A stretch of DNA of 13,948 nucleotides from Bordetella parapertussis (GCA_945883145.1 CAMCXB010000059.1:1-13948); one strand, 5' to 3'; positions 5,727 to 13,091 are shown, counted from the first letter of the stretch. Program-made: numbers and translations. The notes: generated from the sequence alone by a model not told the origin.

Positions 5727-8000
5727 TTAAGTTCTTACATCATGACTACGTTCGCGCAGGATGCGAGCCACACCATTGATGCTACGTACATTACGAATCA
5801 AGCGTGCTAAATGTATTCGATCTTCAACTTGTATCGTAAAACGCAAATCAGTCAGATCTGAGGTTACACTTTCATCCATACTGATGTGCACGATGTTGGA
5901 GTCAGATTCTCCAATCTCAGCTGCAATGCGTGCTAATGCGCCTTTTTCATTTTGTACTAAGACACGAATTCTTGATTCAAAGCGTCGATTTGGCTCTGTT
6001 GCCCAATTTACTTCTATCCATCGTCCCGGTTCTTTTTTGCGTAAACGTTTTGCTGTTTCACAGTCTGCAGTGTGTACAGAAAGTGTCTGATCGCGACGCA
6101 AATGCCCCGTTAATACGTCGCCAGGAATCGGCATACAACAAGAAGCGAGTTGTACCGAGGTAGATTCATTACCACTTATCGTGACAGGATTTATCTTCTT
6201 TTCTCTACTTGCGATCTTACTAGCCGCATCAGTGGATTTTAATTCCATTAAACTTAAGATATGGCGCGCCACCAACACAGCCATACGTTTACCTACACCG
6301 ATATCTGCAAACAGTTCATCGAGAGATTTAGCGCCTGTTTCATTCATCAAGCGCTCGCTCACTGCTATCGGTAGTTGAATTGATAAATCTAAAGCATCTA
6401 ATGCATGTTCCAACAGCATATAACCTAATTCAATCGCCTCTGTAGGATTGATGGTGCGTAAGTGATGACGAATTGCAGAACGCGCTTTACCAGTTCGGAC
6501 ATAGCCTAACCAATTTGGAGTGGGGCGAGCATCATCTGACACATCAATAGCAACAATATCGCCATTGCGTAATTTTGTTTTTAGAGCGACTGACTCATGA
6601 TTGATTCTTGCAGAGACTGCATGATCACCAATATCCGTGTGAATTGTGTAAGCAAAATCTAATGCAGTCGCACCACGTGGCAAAGAAATAATGGTGGATT
6701 TAGGTGTAAACACATAGACTGAATCAGGAAATAAATCGACTTTAACGTGTTCTAAAAATTCGGAAGCATCACCTGTTTGATTTTGAATATCTAACAGAGA
6801 TTGTAGCCAAGCATGTGTACGCTGCTGCAAATCAGTCAAAACAATATCATCGTTTTTATACAGCCAGTGAGCAGCAACACCTGCTTCAGCCACACGATTC
6901 ATTTCTTCTGTACGGATTTGAAATTCAACCGGTGTGCCGTATGGACCAATTAAAGTCGTGTGTAGAGATTGATAGCCATTCAATTTAGGAATAGCGATGT
7001 AATCTTTGAATTTGCCTGGCATAGGTTTGAACAAACCATGCAAGGTACCGAGTGCAACATAACAATTCGGCAGACTATTCACGACAACACGAAAGCCATA
7101 CACATCCAATACTTGAGAAAACGATAAATGCTTATTCCGCATTTTGCGGTAAATCCCATACAGATTTTTTTCTCTGCCTGAGACTTCAGTTTCAAGTCCT
7201 GCATGTTTTAATGTTTGTTTGACTGACTCTAGAATCTTAGATACCACTTCACGACGATTGCCGCGCGCACCACGTACTGCTTTAGATAAGGTTTTATATC
7301 GAACAGGATAGAGATGTTGGAAAGCTAAATCTTGTAACTCGCGATAAATATTGTTGAGTCCCAGTCGGTGAGCGATGGGAACATAGACTTCCATAGTTTC
7401 GCGAGCAATGCGTCGTCGCTTTTCTACAGCCATGGCATCAAGGGTGCGCATGTTGTGTAGTCTGTCAGCTAGCTTAACTAAGATAACGCGTACATCACGC
7501 GCCATGGCTAACAGCATTTTGCGAAAATTTTCTGCTTGTTGTTCTACCTGACTTTGAAATTCAATTTTATCGAGCTTAGAGAGTCCATCTACTAAAGATG
7601 CAACGGGTGCACCAAAGCGTTCGATTAATTCATCTTTCTTGACATCCTGATCTTCCATTACATCGTGTAACAACGCCGCCATGATCGCTTGCGCATCGAG
7701 CTTCCACTCAGCGCATATTTCAGCGACAGCGATAGGATGGGAAATATAAGGCTCACCCGATTTACGCACTTGTCCCAGATGCATTTCATCTGAGAAGCGA
7801 TAGGCTTCCTTAATTTTTTTTAAATCAGAAGGTAATAAATACTCTGACAGCCGCTCAGCAAGCTGCGACACAGAAGCCACTCCTACTGCAGAGGGTGGAA
7901 CAGAATCAGAATAGGGTGGGGTTATTTTAGACGCACCGGTGTCGGTGCGCTTAGGAGGCGAGGTGGGTGGATCGGTCGTGATGGTGTTCATAGTGAGCAA
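5727..8000 (-). CDS. spoT: Bifunctional (p)ppGpp synthetase/hydrolase SpoT (RelA/SpoT family)
   Basis: A 757-residue long RSH protein that makes and degrades the stringent-response alarmone (p)ppGpp. Domains in order: HD hydrolase (about 70-200) with intact His88, His112-Asp113 and Glu116-Asp117; synthetase (about 270-385) with KFKD (330-333), NGYQSLHT (341-348) and VAEAGVAAHW (370-379); TGS (about 422-486); Cys-rich zinc-finger region with CCMPIPGD (621-628) and Cys647; ACT (about 676-755). The intact HD site argues for bifunctional SpoT rather than hydrolase-dead RelA. The first 45 residues are a Pro/Thr/Ser-rich low-complexity extension. TTG at 8000 is chosen as start because AAGGGG (8010-8005) lies just upstream; ATG at 7991 is the alternative and would remove three residues. 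It follows rpoZ by 31 bp. The convergent DUF3422 gene ends 8 bp away. Confidence 0.95.
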   Translation of the reverse strand: MLTMNTITTDPPTSPPKRTDTGASKITPPYSDSVPPSAVGVASVSQLAERLSEYLLPSDLKKIKEAYRFSDEMHLGQVRKSGEPYISHPIAVAEICAEWKLDAQAIMAALLHDVMEDQDVKKDELIERFGAPVASLVDGLSKLDKIEFQSQVEQQAENFRKMLLAMARDVRVILVKLADRLHNMRTLDAMAVEKRRRIARETMEVYVPIAHRLGLNNIYRELQDLAFQHLYPVRYKTLSKAVRGARGNRREVVSKILESVKQTLKHAGLETEVSGREKNLYGIYRKMRNKHLSFSQVLDVYGFRVVVNSLPNCYVALGTLHGLFKPMPGKFKDYIAIPKLNGYQSLHTTLIGPYGTPVEFQIRTEEMNRVAEAGVAAHWLYKNDDIVLTDLQQRTHAWLQSLLDIQNQTGDASEFLEHVKVDLFPDSVYVFTPKSTIISLPRGATALDFAYTIHTDIGDHAVSARINHESVALKTKLRNGDIVAIDVSDDARPTPNWLGYVRTGKARSAIRHHLRTINPTEAIELGYMLLEHALDALDLSIQLPIAVSERLMNETGAKSLDELFADIGVGKRMAVLVARHILSLMELKSTDAASKIASREKKINPVTISGNESTSVQLASCCMPIPGDVLTGHLRRDQTLSVHTADCETAKRLRKKEPGRWIEVNWATEPNRRFESRIRVLVQNEKGALARIAAEIGESDSNIVHISMDESVTSDLTDLRFTIQVEDRIHLARLIRNVRSINGVARILRERSHDVRT

Positions 8001-8028
8001 TCCGCCCCTTAGCTCGCATGGGGCTCAC
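7993..8028 (-). promoter_or_regulatory. Candidate hairpin over the spoT ribosome-binding site and start
   Basis: On the minus strand GTGAGC (8028-8023) can pair with GCTCAC (7998-7993), and the adjacent CCC (8022-8020) with part of the GGGG at 8008-8005 that forms the spoT Shine-Dalgarno. The 3' arm has an unpaired internal stretch (CGGATT) containing most of the TTG start codon. The fold would hide the ribosome-binding site in the rpoZ-spoT gap. It is drawn by hand without an energy calculation. Confidence 0.35.
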
Positions 8029-8031
8029 GAC

Positions 8032-8235
8032 TTAGCCAGGCACTTTTTTCAATAATTCGATACCGTAGTGACCAGCAGCGATTTCGCGTAGTGCAGTCAC
8101 AGGCGCTTTGTTTGTGCTGTTAATTTTTGCGGTATGACCCTGCAAAATTTGGCGTGCACGGTAAGTAGCAGCTAGTGTTAGCTGAAAACGATTTGGCATT
8201 TTTTCCAAGCAGTCTTCGATAGTAATACGGGCCAT
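8032..8235 (-). CDS. rpoZ: RNA polymerase omega subunit
   Basis: A 67-residue protein with the typical omega N-terminus MARITIEDCLEKMPNRFQL and the conserved helix AATYRARQI (23-31). Omega binds the beta-prime subunit, aids polymerase assembly, and in proteobacteria its N-terminal MAR residues form part of ppGpp binding site 1. The ATG at 8235 is preceded by GGAG at five bases. Length fits betaproteobacterial omega, shorter than the 91 residues of E. coli. The gene lies in the usual order gmk-rpoZ-spoT, 18 bp after gmk and 31 bp before spoT, so it is almost certainly co-transcribed with both. Confidence 0.95.
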   Translation of the reverse strand: MARITIEDCLEKMPNRFQLTLAATYRARQILQGHTAKINSTNKAPVTALREIAAGHYGIELLKKVPG

Positions 8236-8253
8236 ATGATCTCCACAACGGAT

Positions 8254-8898
8254 CTACTTCTGATTTGAATGAATGCCCAACTGGGCAAATAAGGAAGAAT
8301 GTTTAGCAGCTTGCTGTTGGAGCTTACAGCGAGTCGCTTTTACGATCGCCTGCAATTCGTCCAGTGCAGCTGCAAAATCAAGGTTGATAATAACATATTC
8401 GAACTCAGAAGCATGAGCTAACTCAACGCTAGCGCCTTTTAAGCGATGCGTGATGACATCTTCTGAATCTTGACCTCGTTTACGCAGCCTTTCTTCGAGA
8501 GCTGCCATTGAAGGCGGCAGAATAAAAATACTCACCGCTTCTGGAAAATAATGCCGTATTTGTTGTGCACCTTGCCAATCAATTTCTAACAGCACATCTT
8601 TGTTAGCTTGCATCTGCTCCATTAAAGCGAGGCGCGAAGTTCCATAAAAATTACCATGCACTTCTGCATGCTCTAAAAATTCACCTGCTGCTTGGCGTTG
8701 AGAAAAATCTTCCCGACTACTAAAAAAATATTCACGACCATGCTCTTCGCCAGGACGGGGAGCACGGGTGGTAGTAGAAATAGACAGACGCATTGCCGGC
8801 TCTTGTTCAAGCAGCGCTTTCACAAGTGATGATTTACCTGCACCTGAAGGAGCGGCAATCACAAATAAGCTAGCGGTTGATGATGGAGTGTGTGACAT
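8254..8898 (-). CDS. gmk: Guanylate kinase
   Basis: A 214-residue guanylate kinase that phosphorylates GMP to GDP with ATP, the only route from GMP to GTP in most bacteria. The P-loop is APSGAGKSS (16-24). The GMP-binding region STTTRAPRPGEEHGREYFF begins near residue 41 with its conserved Arg and Tyr, EIDWQGAQQIR lies near 103-113, and the lid carries ERLRKRGQDSEDVITHRL. Length is near the family norm of about 205. The ATG at 8898 has no clear Shine-Dalgarno; the 39-bp gap after yicC is extremely AT-rich, so initiation may rely on an unstructured leader or on coupling. Gmk feeds the GTP pool from which the downstream spoT product makes (p)ppGpp. Confidence 0.96.
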   Translation of the reverse strand: MSHTPSSTASLFVIAAPSGAGKSSLVKALLEQEPAMRLSISTTTRAPRPGEEHGREYFFSSREDFSQRQAAGEFLEHAEVHGNFYGTSRLALMEQMQANKDVLLEIDWQGAQQIRHYFPEAVSIFILPPSMAALEERLRKRGQDSEDVITHRLKGASVELAHASEFEYVIINLDFAAALDELQAIVKATRCKLQQQAAKHSSLFAQLGIHSNQK

Positions 8899-8937
8899 AA
8901 CTATTTAACTTAATTGATGCAACTTAATAGAATTAAT

Positions 8938-9846
8938 TTACTCAAGGTTTTGTACCTGCTCGCGCATTTGCTCAATCAGTAATTTCATTTTCATAGAAGT
9001 GTCTGAGAGCTCTTTCAATGCGGCTTTAGAACCTAGCGTGTTCGCTTCACGATTTAATTCTTGCATCATGAAATCCAAGCGTTTTCCGACTTGTCCACCT
9101 TTAGCCAAAATCGCGCGTGTTTCTTGCAAATGACCAGAAAGGCGTGTGAGTTCTTCAGCTACATCGACTCGAATGCCATAGAGCGTGACTTCTTGTCGTA
9201 TGCGGTCTTGTGCTTCTTCTTTTGAAAGAGCAGAAGTGGTTGAAGCTGCAGTAGCTTGAGAAAAAGCTTCCTGCATACGTTCAATGGCTTTTTGTTGAAA
9301 TTGCGCTAAGGCTTGCGGTACCAACGGTGTGACATGCGCCACCAATTGCTCAAGATCTGACACACGTTCGAGAAGCATGGTTTCTAAGACTTTGCCTTCT
9401 CGCTGACGGCTCACGACAAAGGCTGCTAGCGTTTCTGCCAAAAGTGTTTGCACTTCCGCTTGTAGTGATTCCTGACTTAATTCACTTTCAGCTAACACGC
9501 CTGGCCAACGCAACAGTTCGCTGACAGAAAATGGTCGGGCATCTGCAAATTGTGATCGAACGTTTTGTTCTAATGCCGAAAGATTAGACAGCAATTCCTC
9601 ATTTATTTTTAGCGCTTGATCGGTTTGTACTTTACGACCAAACGAAAGCCGACATTCCACCTTGCCACGCGTGGTCTTGGCCATAATGGATTCACGCAAC
9701 ATTGGCTCCAGAGAGCGCAAATCATCGTTAATACGGAACTGCACATCAAGAAAGCGGGAATTCACGCTCTTGAGCTCTATCGTTACCGTTCCTGCCATGG
9801 TTTCACGGCTGCCAACGGCGTATCCAGTCATGCTGCAAATAGTCAA
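8938..9846 (-). CDS. yicC: YicC family endoribonuclease / RNA-turnover protein
   Basis: A 302-residue YicC-family protein. E. coli YicC has been linked to decay of small RNAs such as RyhB and shows endoribonuclease activity. Landmarks are the N-terminal SMTGYA (5-10), the ELKSVNSRFLDVQFR stretch (about 25-39) and the C-terminal block RLDFMMQELNREANTLGSKA, both family signatures. The start is TTG at 9846: AGGGA (9857-9853) sits six bases upstream, and the resulting MTICSMTGYA matches the usual N-terminus, whereas the first ATG (9831) would be 21 bases from the Shine-Dalgarno and remove the first five residues. The protein is slightly longer than the E. coli one (287). It heads the yicC-gmk-rpoZ-spoT run and diverges from the kinase gene across an 81-bp AT-rich gap. 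Confidence 0.92.
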   Translation of the reverse strand: MTICSMTGYAVGSRETMAGTVTIELKSVNSRFLDVQFRINDDLRSLEPMLRESIMAKTTRGKVECRLSFGRKVQTDQALKINEELLSNLSALEQNVRSQFADARPFSVSELLRWPGVLAESELSQESLQAEVQTLLAETLAAFVVSRQREGKVLETMLLERVSDLEQLVAHVTPLVPQALAQFQQKAIERMQEAFSQATAASTTSALSKEEAQDRIRQEVTLYGIRVDVAEELTRLSGHLQETRAILAKGGQVGKRLDFMMQELNREANTLGSKAALKELSDTSMKMKLLIEQMREQVQNLE

Positions 9847-9865
9847 AATAAATCCCTGATTTATG

Positions 9866-9894
9866 TTTACAAAAAGCTAATAAATCCACACAAT
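9866..9894 (+). promoter_or_regulatory. Candidate promoter of the kinase-phosphatase genes
   Basis: TTTACA (9866-9871) and CACAAT (9889-9894) are 17 bp apart, placing the transcript start near 9901 and a leader of about 27 nt ahead of ATG 9928. The -10 box is weak. The same 81-bp gap must also hold the yicC promoter on the other strand, for which no convincing pair of boxes was found. Confidence 0.3.
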
Positions 9895-9927
9895 CCCGAG
9901 CCGGGAAAACACGAATTAGGTTTAAGC

Positions 9928-10884
9928 ATGGCGGGTCTAGTAAATGCCCCTCTACCGGAGGGCTTGGAAATCTGTGGTTATCGCATTGTAAAGAAGATCG
10001 CGGTCGGAGGGTTCAGTATTGTCTATCAAGCTTGCGATGAGAATGGCAATAGCGTCGCAATCAAAGAATATCTACCGAGTAGCCTTGCGCGTAGACCAGA
10101 AGGTGAGCACAAGCCCTACGTCGCGGCTGAACAGATGGAGTTGTATCGAATAGGGCTGAAATATTTTTTTGATGAAGGACGTGCATTAGCAAGCATTCAT
10201 CATCCGAATATTGTGTCAGTGTTAAATTTTTTTCGCGCTAATGACACGGTGTACATGGTCATGGCTTATGAACAAGGCCACACACTGCATGATTACATCG
10301 AACAGCAACGCTTAAAAAAAACCGATGTCACTGTCAATGAAAGAGTGATACGTCAAATTTTTATACAAATCATGGACGCCTTACGTGAAGTACATGCAAA
10401 AAAACTTCTTCACTTAGACCTCAAACCGGCAAATATTTATCTACGCAATGATGGCACTCCCATCTTATTAGACTTTGGTGCAGCAAGACGAACACTACAA
10501 GCGGATTTATCCCAACTTCATCCTATGTACACACCAGGGTTTGCAGCGCCTGAATTACATACTAAAAAAGATTTAGGGCCTTGGACAGATATCTATAGCT
10601 TAGGCGCTGCTATGTTTAACTGCATGACAGGATTTGCACCACAAGCAGCAAACGAAAGAAAAAAGCAGGATCGTATGGAACATGATTATCGCGCTTGTAG
10701 TGGTGTTTATTCATCCTTACTCATACAACTCATACGATGGTCTTTGATGCTAGACCCATTACAACGACCACAAAGCGTTTTTAATTTGCAAAATGCATTG
10801 CGTCAAACATCTAGTCATAAAAAAGCTTTGCTATCACCACATAACTTACTATCGCAATTGAAACGTTGGGTGAAACAATCATGA
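9928..10884 (+). CDS. Serine/threonine protein kinase (Hanks type, soluble)
   Basis: A 318-residue protein that is essentially one eukaryotic-type kinase domain. Key residues: glycine-rich loop IAVGGFSIVY (24-33) with Ala replacing the first Gly; ATP-anchoring Lys46 in VAIKEYLP; helix-C Glu83; catalytic loop HLDLKPANI (162-170) with Asp164, Lys166 and Asn169, where Leu replaces the Arg of HRD; metal-binding DFG (182-184); APE (207-209); Asp221; Arg280. It looks catalytically competent. The HLD loop makes activation-loop control by the usual RD mechanism unlikely. No membrane helix or PASTA sensor domain is seen, so it is cytoplasmic. ATG 9928 is chosen because it follows TTAGG at seven bases and starts shortly before the kinase fold; the frame is open much further upstream but only as antisense of yicC. 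The phosphatase starts inside its stop codon (ATGA), so they form a coupled pair. Substrates are unknown. Confidence 0.88.
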   Translation: MAGLVNAPLPEGLEICGYRIVKKIAVGGFSIVYQACDENGNSVAIKEYLPSSLARRPEGEHKPYVAAEQMELYRIGLKYFFDEGRALASIHHPNIVSVLNFFRANDTVYMVMAYEQGHTLHDYIEQQRLKKTDVTVNERVIRQIFIQIMDALREVHAKKLLHLDLKPANIYLRNDGTPILLDFGAARRTLQADLSQLHPMYTPGFAAPELHTKKDLGPWTDIYSLGAAMFNCMTGFAPQAANERKKQDRMEHDYRACSGVYSSLLIQLIRWSLMLDPLQRPQSVFNLQNALRQTSSHKKALLSPHNLLSQLKRWVKQS

Positions 10885-11668
10885 AATTTTCCATCTGTCA
10901 GGAGAGCCTGATTGGCGCACGTCCCACTAATCAAGATCGTGTCGGTTATTGCTACACCAGTGAAGCGCTCTTACTTTTATTAGCCGATGGCATGGGTGGA
11001 CATCAGCTTGGTGAAATAGGCGCAACTCTTGCATTGCAAGCCATGAGTACACTTTTTCAAGAACAAGCCCAACCCACTATCAACAATCCACAACATGCGC
11101 TAGACGATATGGTGTTTGCAGCACATCATGCCTTACAGCGTTATCGCGCAGAACAGCGTCTAGCAGAATCACCTCGAACAACAATCGTCGTCGCACTGAT
11201 TCAAGATAATCATGCCTTTTGGGCGCATTGTGGTGACTCTCGACTTTATTGGATGCGCAATGGACAAATCCTCGCACGCACGCGTGATCATTCGCATGTT
11301 GAACGACTCATCAAAGAAGGAAGACTCAATCCAGCAGCGCGCTTAACCCATCCTGATCGGAATAAGTTATTCAATTGTTTGGGTGCACCCACCTTACCAA
11401 GAGTTGAGCAAGCAGCTCCAGTCTTGCTTAAGGCAGGCTCTTGTTATGTTCAGATGGACTATGGGGTGCAGTAGCAGAGCATGATCTGGCTTACCGCCTG
11501 TGCACTCAAGAACTTGAACAGGCCGTACCAGCGCTAGTGCGCAGTGCTACCGCAGTGGGCGGCAAAAACAGCGATAATGTCACCGCGCTAGCGATGACGT
11601 GGCAGGGCAATCAGTCTTATCGCAGTCAAAATCGTAGCGCCGTGCAAATACACAGCCAGTCATACTAA
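10881..11668 (+). pseudogene. PP2C-family Ser/Thr phosphatase, split by a one-base frameshift
   Basis: A PP2C (Stp1/PrpC-like) metal-dependent phosphatase, presumed partner of the kinase upstream. The first part (10881-11474, 197 residues as read) holds RPTNQDR with Asp19, LLLADGMGGH with Asp36, HCGDSR with Asp119 and RDHSH (135-139). The frame then leaves the family and stops at TAG 11472. The remainder is intact in the -1 frame from about 11439 to TAA 11668: LLCSDGLWGAV and the metal-binding SDNVTALAM. Restoring one base near 11441 (TCT TTG TTA instead of TCTTGTTA) gives a seamless protein of 262 residues, the usual PP2C length. As written, the product lacks the last two metal-binding aspartates and should be inactive. 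No other stop or decay is present, so the change is recent or a read error. No slippery heptamer is seen. The ATG overlaps the kinase stop by four bases. Confidence 0.85.
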
Positions 11669-11736
11669 GCTGCGTGCATAAAGTGCAAGGCATCAGCCTT
11701 TGAGCACACTACAACGATTAAAAAAAGGAAAGCGCC

Positions 11737-12474
11737 GTGTCATCCTCATACCTACGTCCTAGCGGCCGTGCCGCAAACGCCTTACGTGAAGTAAAACTAA
11801 CCCGCCATTTCACGCGACATGCTGAAGGATCCGTCTTAGTCGAGTTTGGTGATACACGTGTCTTATGTACTGCCAGTATCGATGAAAAAGTACCGCCCTT
11901 TATGCGTGGTCAAGGCAAAGGTTGGATGACAGCAGAATACGGCATGCTGCCCAGATCAACCCACACGCGTATGGATAGAGAAGCAGCGAAAGGTAAGCAA
12001 TCAGGTCGCACACAAGAAATTCAGCGTTTGATAGGACGCTCCTTACGTGCAGCGTTTGATTTATCAGCATTTGGTGAACGTACCTTGCAATTAGATTGCG
12101 ATGTCTTACAAGCTGATGGCGGCACACGTACAGCAGCTATCACCGGTGCTATGGTGGCAGCACATGATGCTTTTTCATGTTTAATAGTAAGTGGTCAAAT
12201 TAAAGCCATGCCCATTAAACATTTTGTGGCAGCGATTTCTGTCGGTGTTTATAAAGGTTTGCCTGTGTTGGATTTAGATTATCTAGAAGACTCTGATTGC
12301 GACACCGATATGAATGTCGTCATGACTGAGTCAGGACAATTTGTAGAAGTTCAGGGCACAGCAGAAGGTGATGCCTTTGATCGTAGCACCATGAATCAAT
12401 TACTCGATTTAGCAGGGCATGGAATTGAAGAGTTAATTCGTCTCCAAAAACAAGCTTTGGCTATAACAAGCTAA
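11737..12474 (+). CDS. rph: Ribonuclease PH
   Basis: A 245-residue phosphate-dependent 3'-to-5' exoribonuclease that trims tRNA 3' ends. The N-terminal RPSGRAANALREVKLTRHF, the GDTRVLCTASI strand, the Arg-rich GMLPRSTHTRM and GKQSGRTQEIQRLIGRSLR region, and the phosphate-site GGTRTAAITGA block are all present, followed by the C-terminal EVQGTAEGDAFDR. Length matches the family (about 240). The start is GTG at 11737, seven bases after AAGGA (11725-11729). The 68-bp gap after the phosphatase has no T-tailed terminator, only a hairpin at 11683-11707, so rph may be read partly from the kinase promoter. rdgB and hemW follow closely. Confidence 0.96.
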   Translation: MSSSYLRPSGRAANALREVKLTRHFTRHAEGSVLVEFGDTRVLCTASIDEKVPPFMRGQGKGWMTAEYGMLPRSTHTRMDREAAKGKQSGRTQEIQRLIGRSLRAAFDLSAFGERTLQLDCDVLQADGGTRTAAITGAMVAAHDAFSCLIVSGQIKAMPIKHFVAAISVGVYKGLPVLDLDYLEDSDCDTDMNVVMTESGQFVEVQGTAEGDAFDRSTMNQLLDLAGHGIEELIRLQKQALAITS

Positions 12475-12506
12475 GCAAAGTTAATTCATTAAAAAAACAA
12501 TTCATC

Positions 12507-13091
12507 ATGCAACGCACTGTCGTATTAGCTTCCAACAATGCAGGTAAGTTAGAAGAATTTTCTAGCTTGCTTGCACCACTAGGTATGGCATTACGCAAAC
12601 AAAGTGAGCTTGGCATAAGTGAAGCAGAAGAACCGCATGCCACCTTTGTAGAAAATGCGTTAGCTAAAGCCAGACATGTAGCACAACTCTCTGGATTGCC
12701 TGCACTAGCTGATGACTCAGGTATTTGTGTGCCTACCTTAGGTGGTGCTCCAGGTGTGCTCTCTGCTCGCTTTGCAGGAGAACCAAAATCAGATGCACGC
12801 AATAATCAAAAGTTGATTCAAGATTTATCTGCACTTGAAGATAAATCAGCTTACTACTACTGTGTTTTAGTTTATTTGCGTCACGCACAAGACCCACAAC
12901 CAGTGATTGCAGAAGGACGCTGGGATGGAGAAATCATTGCAACACCACGCGGTGCGAATGGCTTTGGCTATGATCCTCACTTCTGGATTCCATCATTGAA
13001 TAAAACGGCAGCTGAACTCAGTGCAGAAGAAAAAAATCAACTCTCACATCGTGGTCAGGCATTACGTGCACTCATAGCAAAATGGCGATGA
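12507..13091 (+). CDS. rdgB: dITP/XTP pyrophosphatase (Ham1/RdgB family)
   Basis: A 194-residue nucleotide-cleaning enzyme that hydrolyses dITP, ITP and XTP to monophosphates and so prevents deaminated purines entering DNA or RNA. The substrate and metal motifs are in order: ASNNAGKLEEF (8-18), the acidic LADDSG (67-72) with Asp69 and Asp70, GAPGVLSARFAGE (80-92), GANGFGYDPHF (149-159) and SHRGQAL (180-186). Length is normal for the family (about 197). The ATG at 12507 gives the conserved N-terminus, but its AT-rich leader shows no clear Shine-Dalgarno. It follows rph by 32 bp, and its stop codon overlaps the hemW start (ATGA), so the three genes are likely one operon. Confidence 0.95.
   Translation: MQRTVVLASNNAGKLEEFSSLLAPLGMALRKQSELGISEAEEPHATFVENALAKARHVAQLSGLPALADDSGICVPTLGGAPGVLSARFAGEPKSDARNNQKLIQDLSALEDKSAYYYCVLVYLRHAQDPQPVIAEGRWDGEIIATPRGANGFGYDPHFWIPSLNKTAAELSAEEKNQLSHRGQALRALIAKWR

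Noticed and set aside
5761..6378. Three plus-strand open frames opposite the 3' part of spoT
   Set aside because: They lie fully within the ACT, zinc-finger and linker region of spoT, show no family features, and have no plausible ribosome-binding site.
9616..9927. Open frame extending the kinase about 104 codons upstream
   Set aside because: It runs antisense through the conserved 5' part of yicC, its translation has no kinase-like features, and ATG 9928 with a nearby Shine-Dalgarno gives a complete kinase domain.
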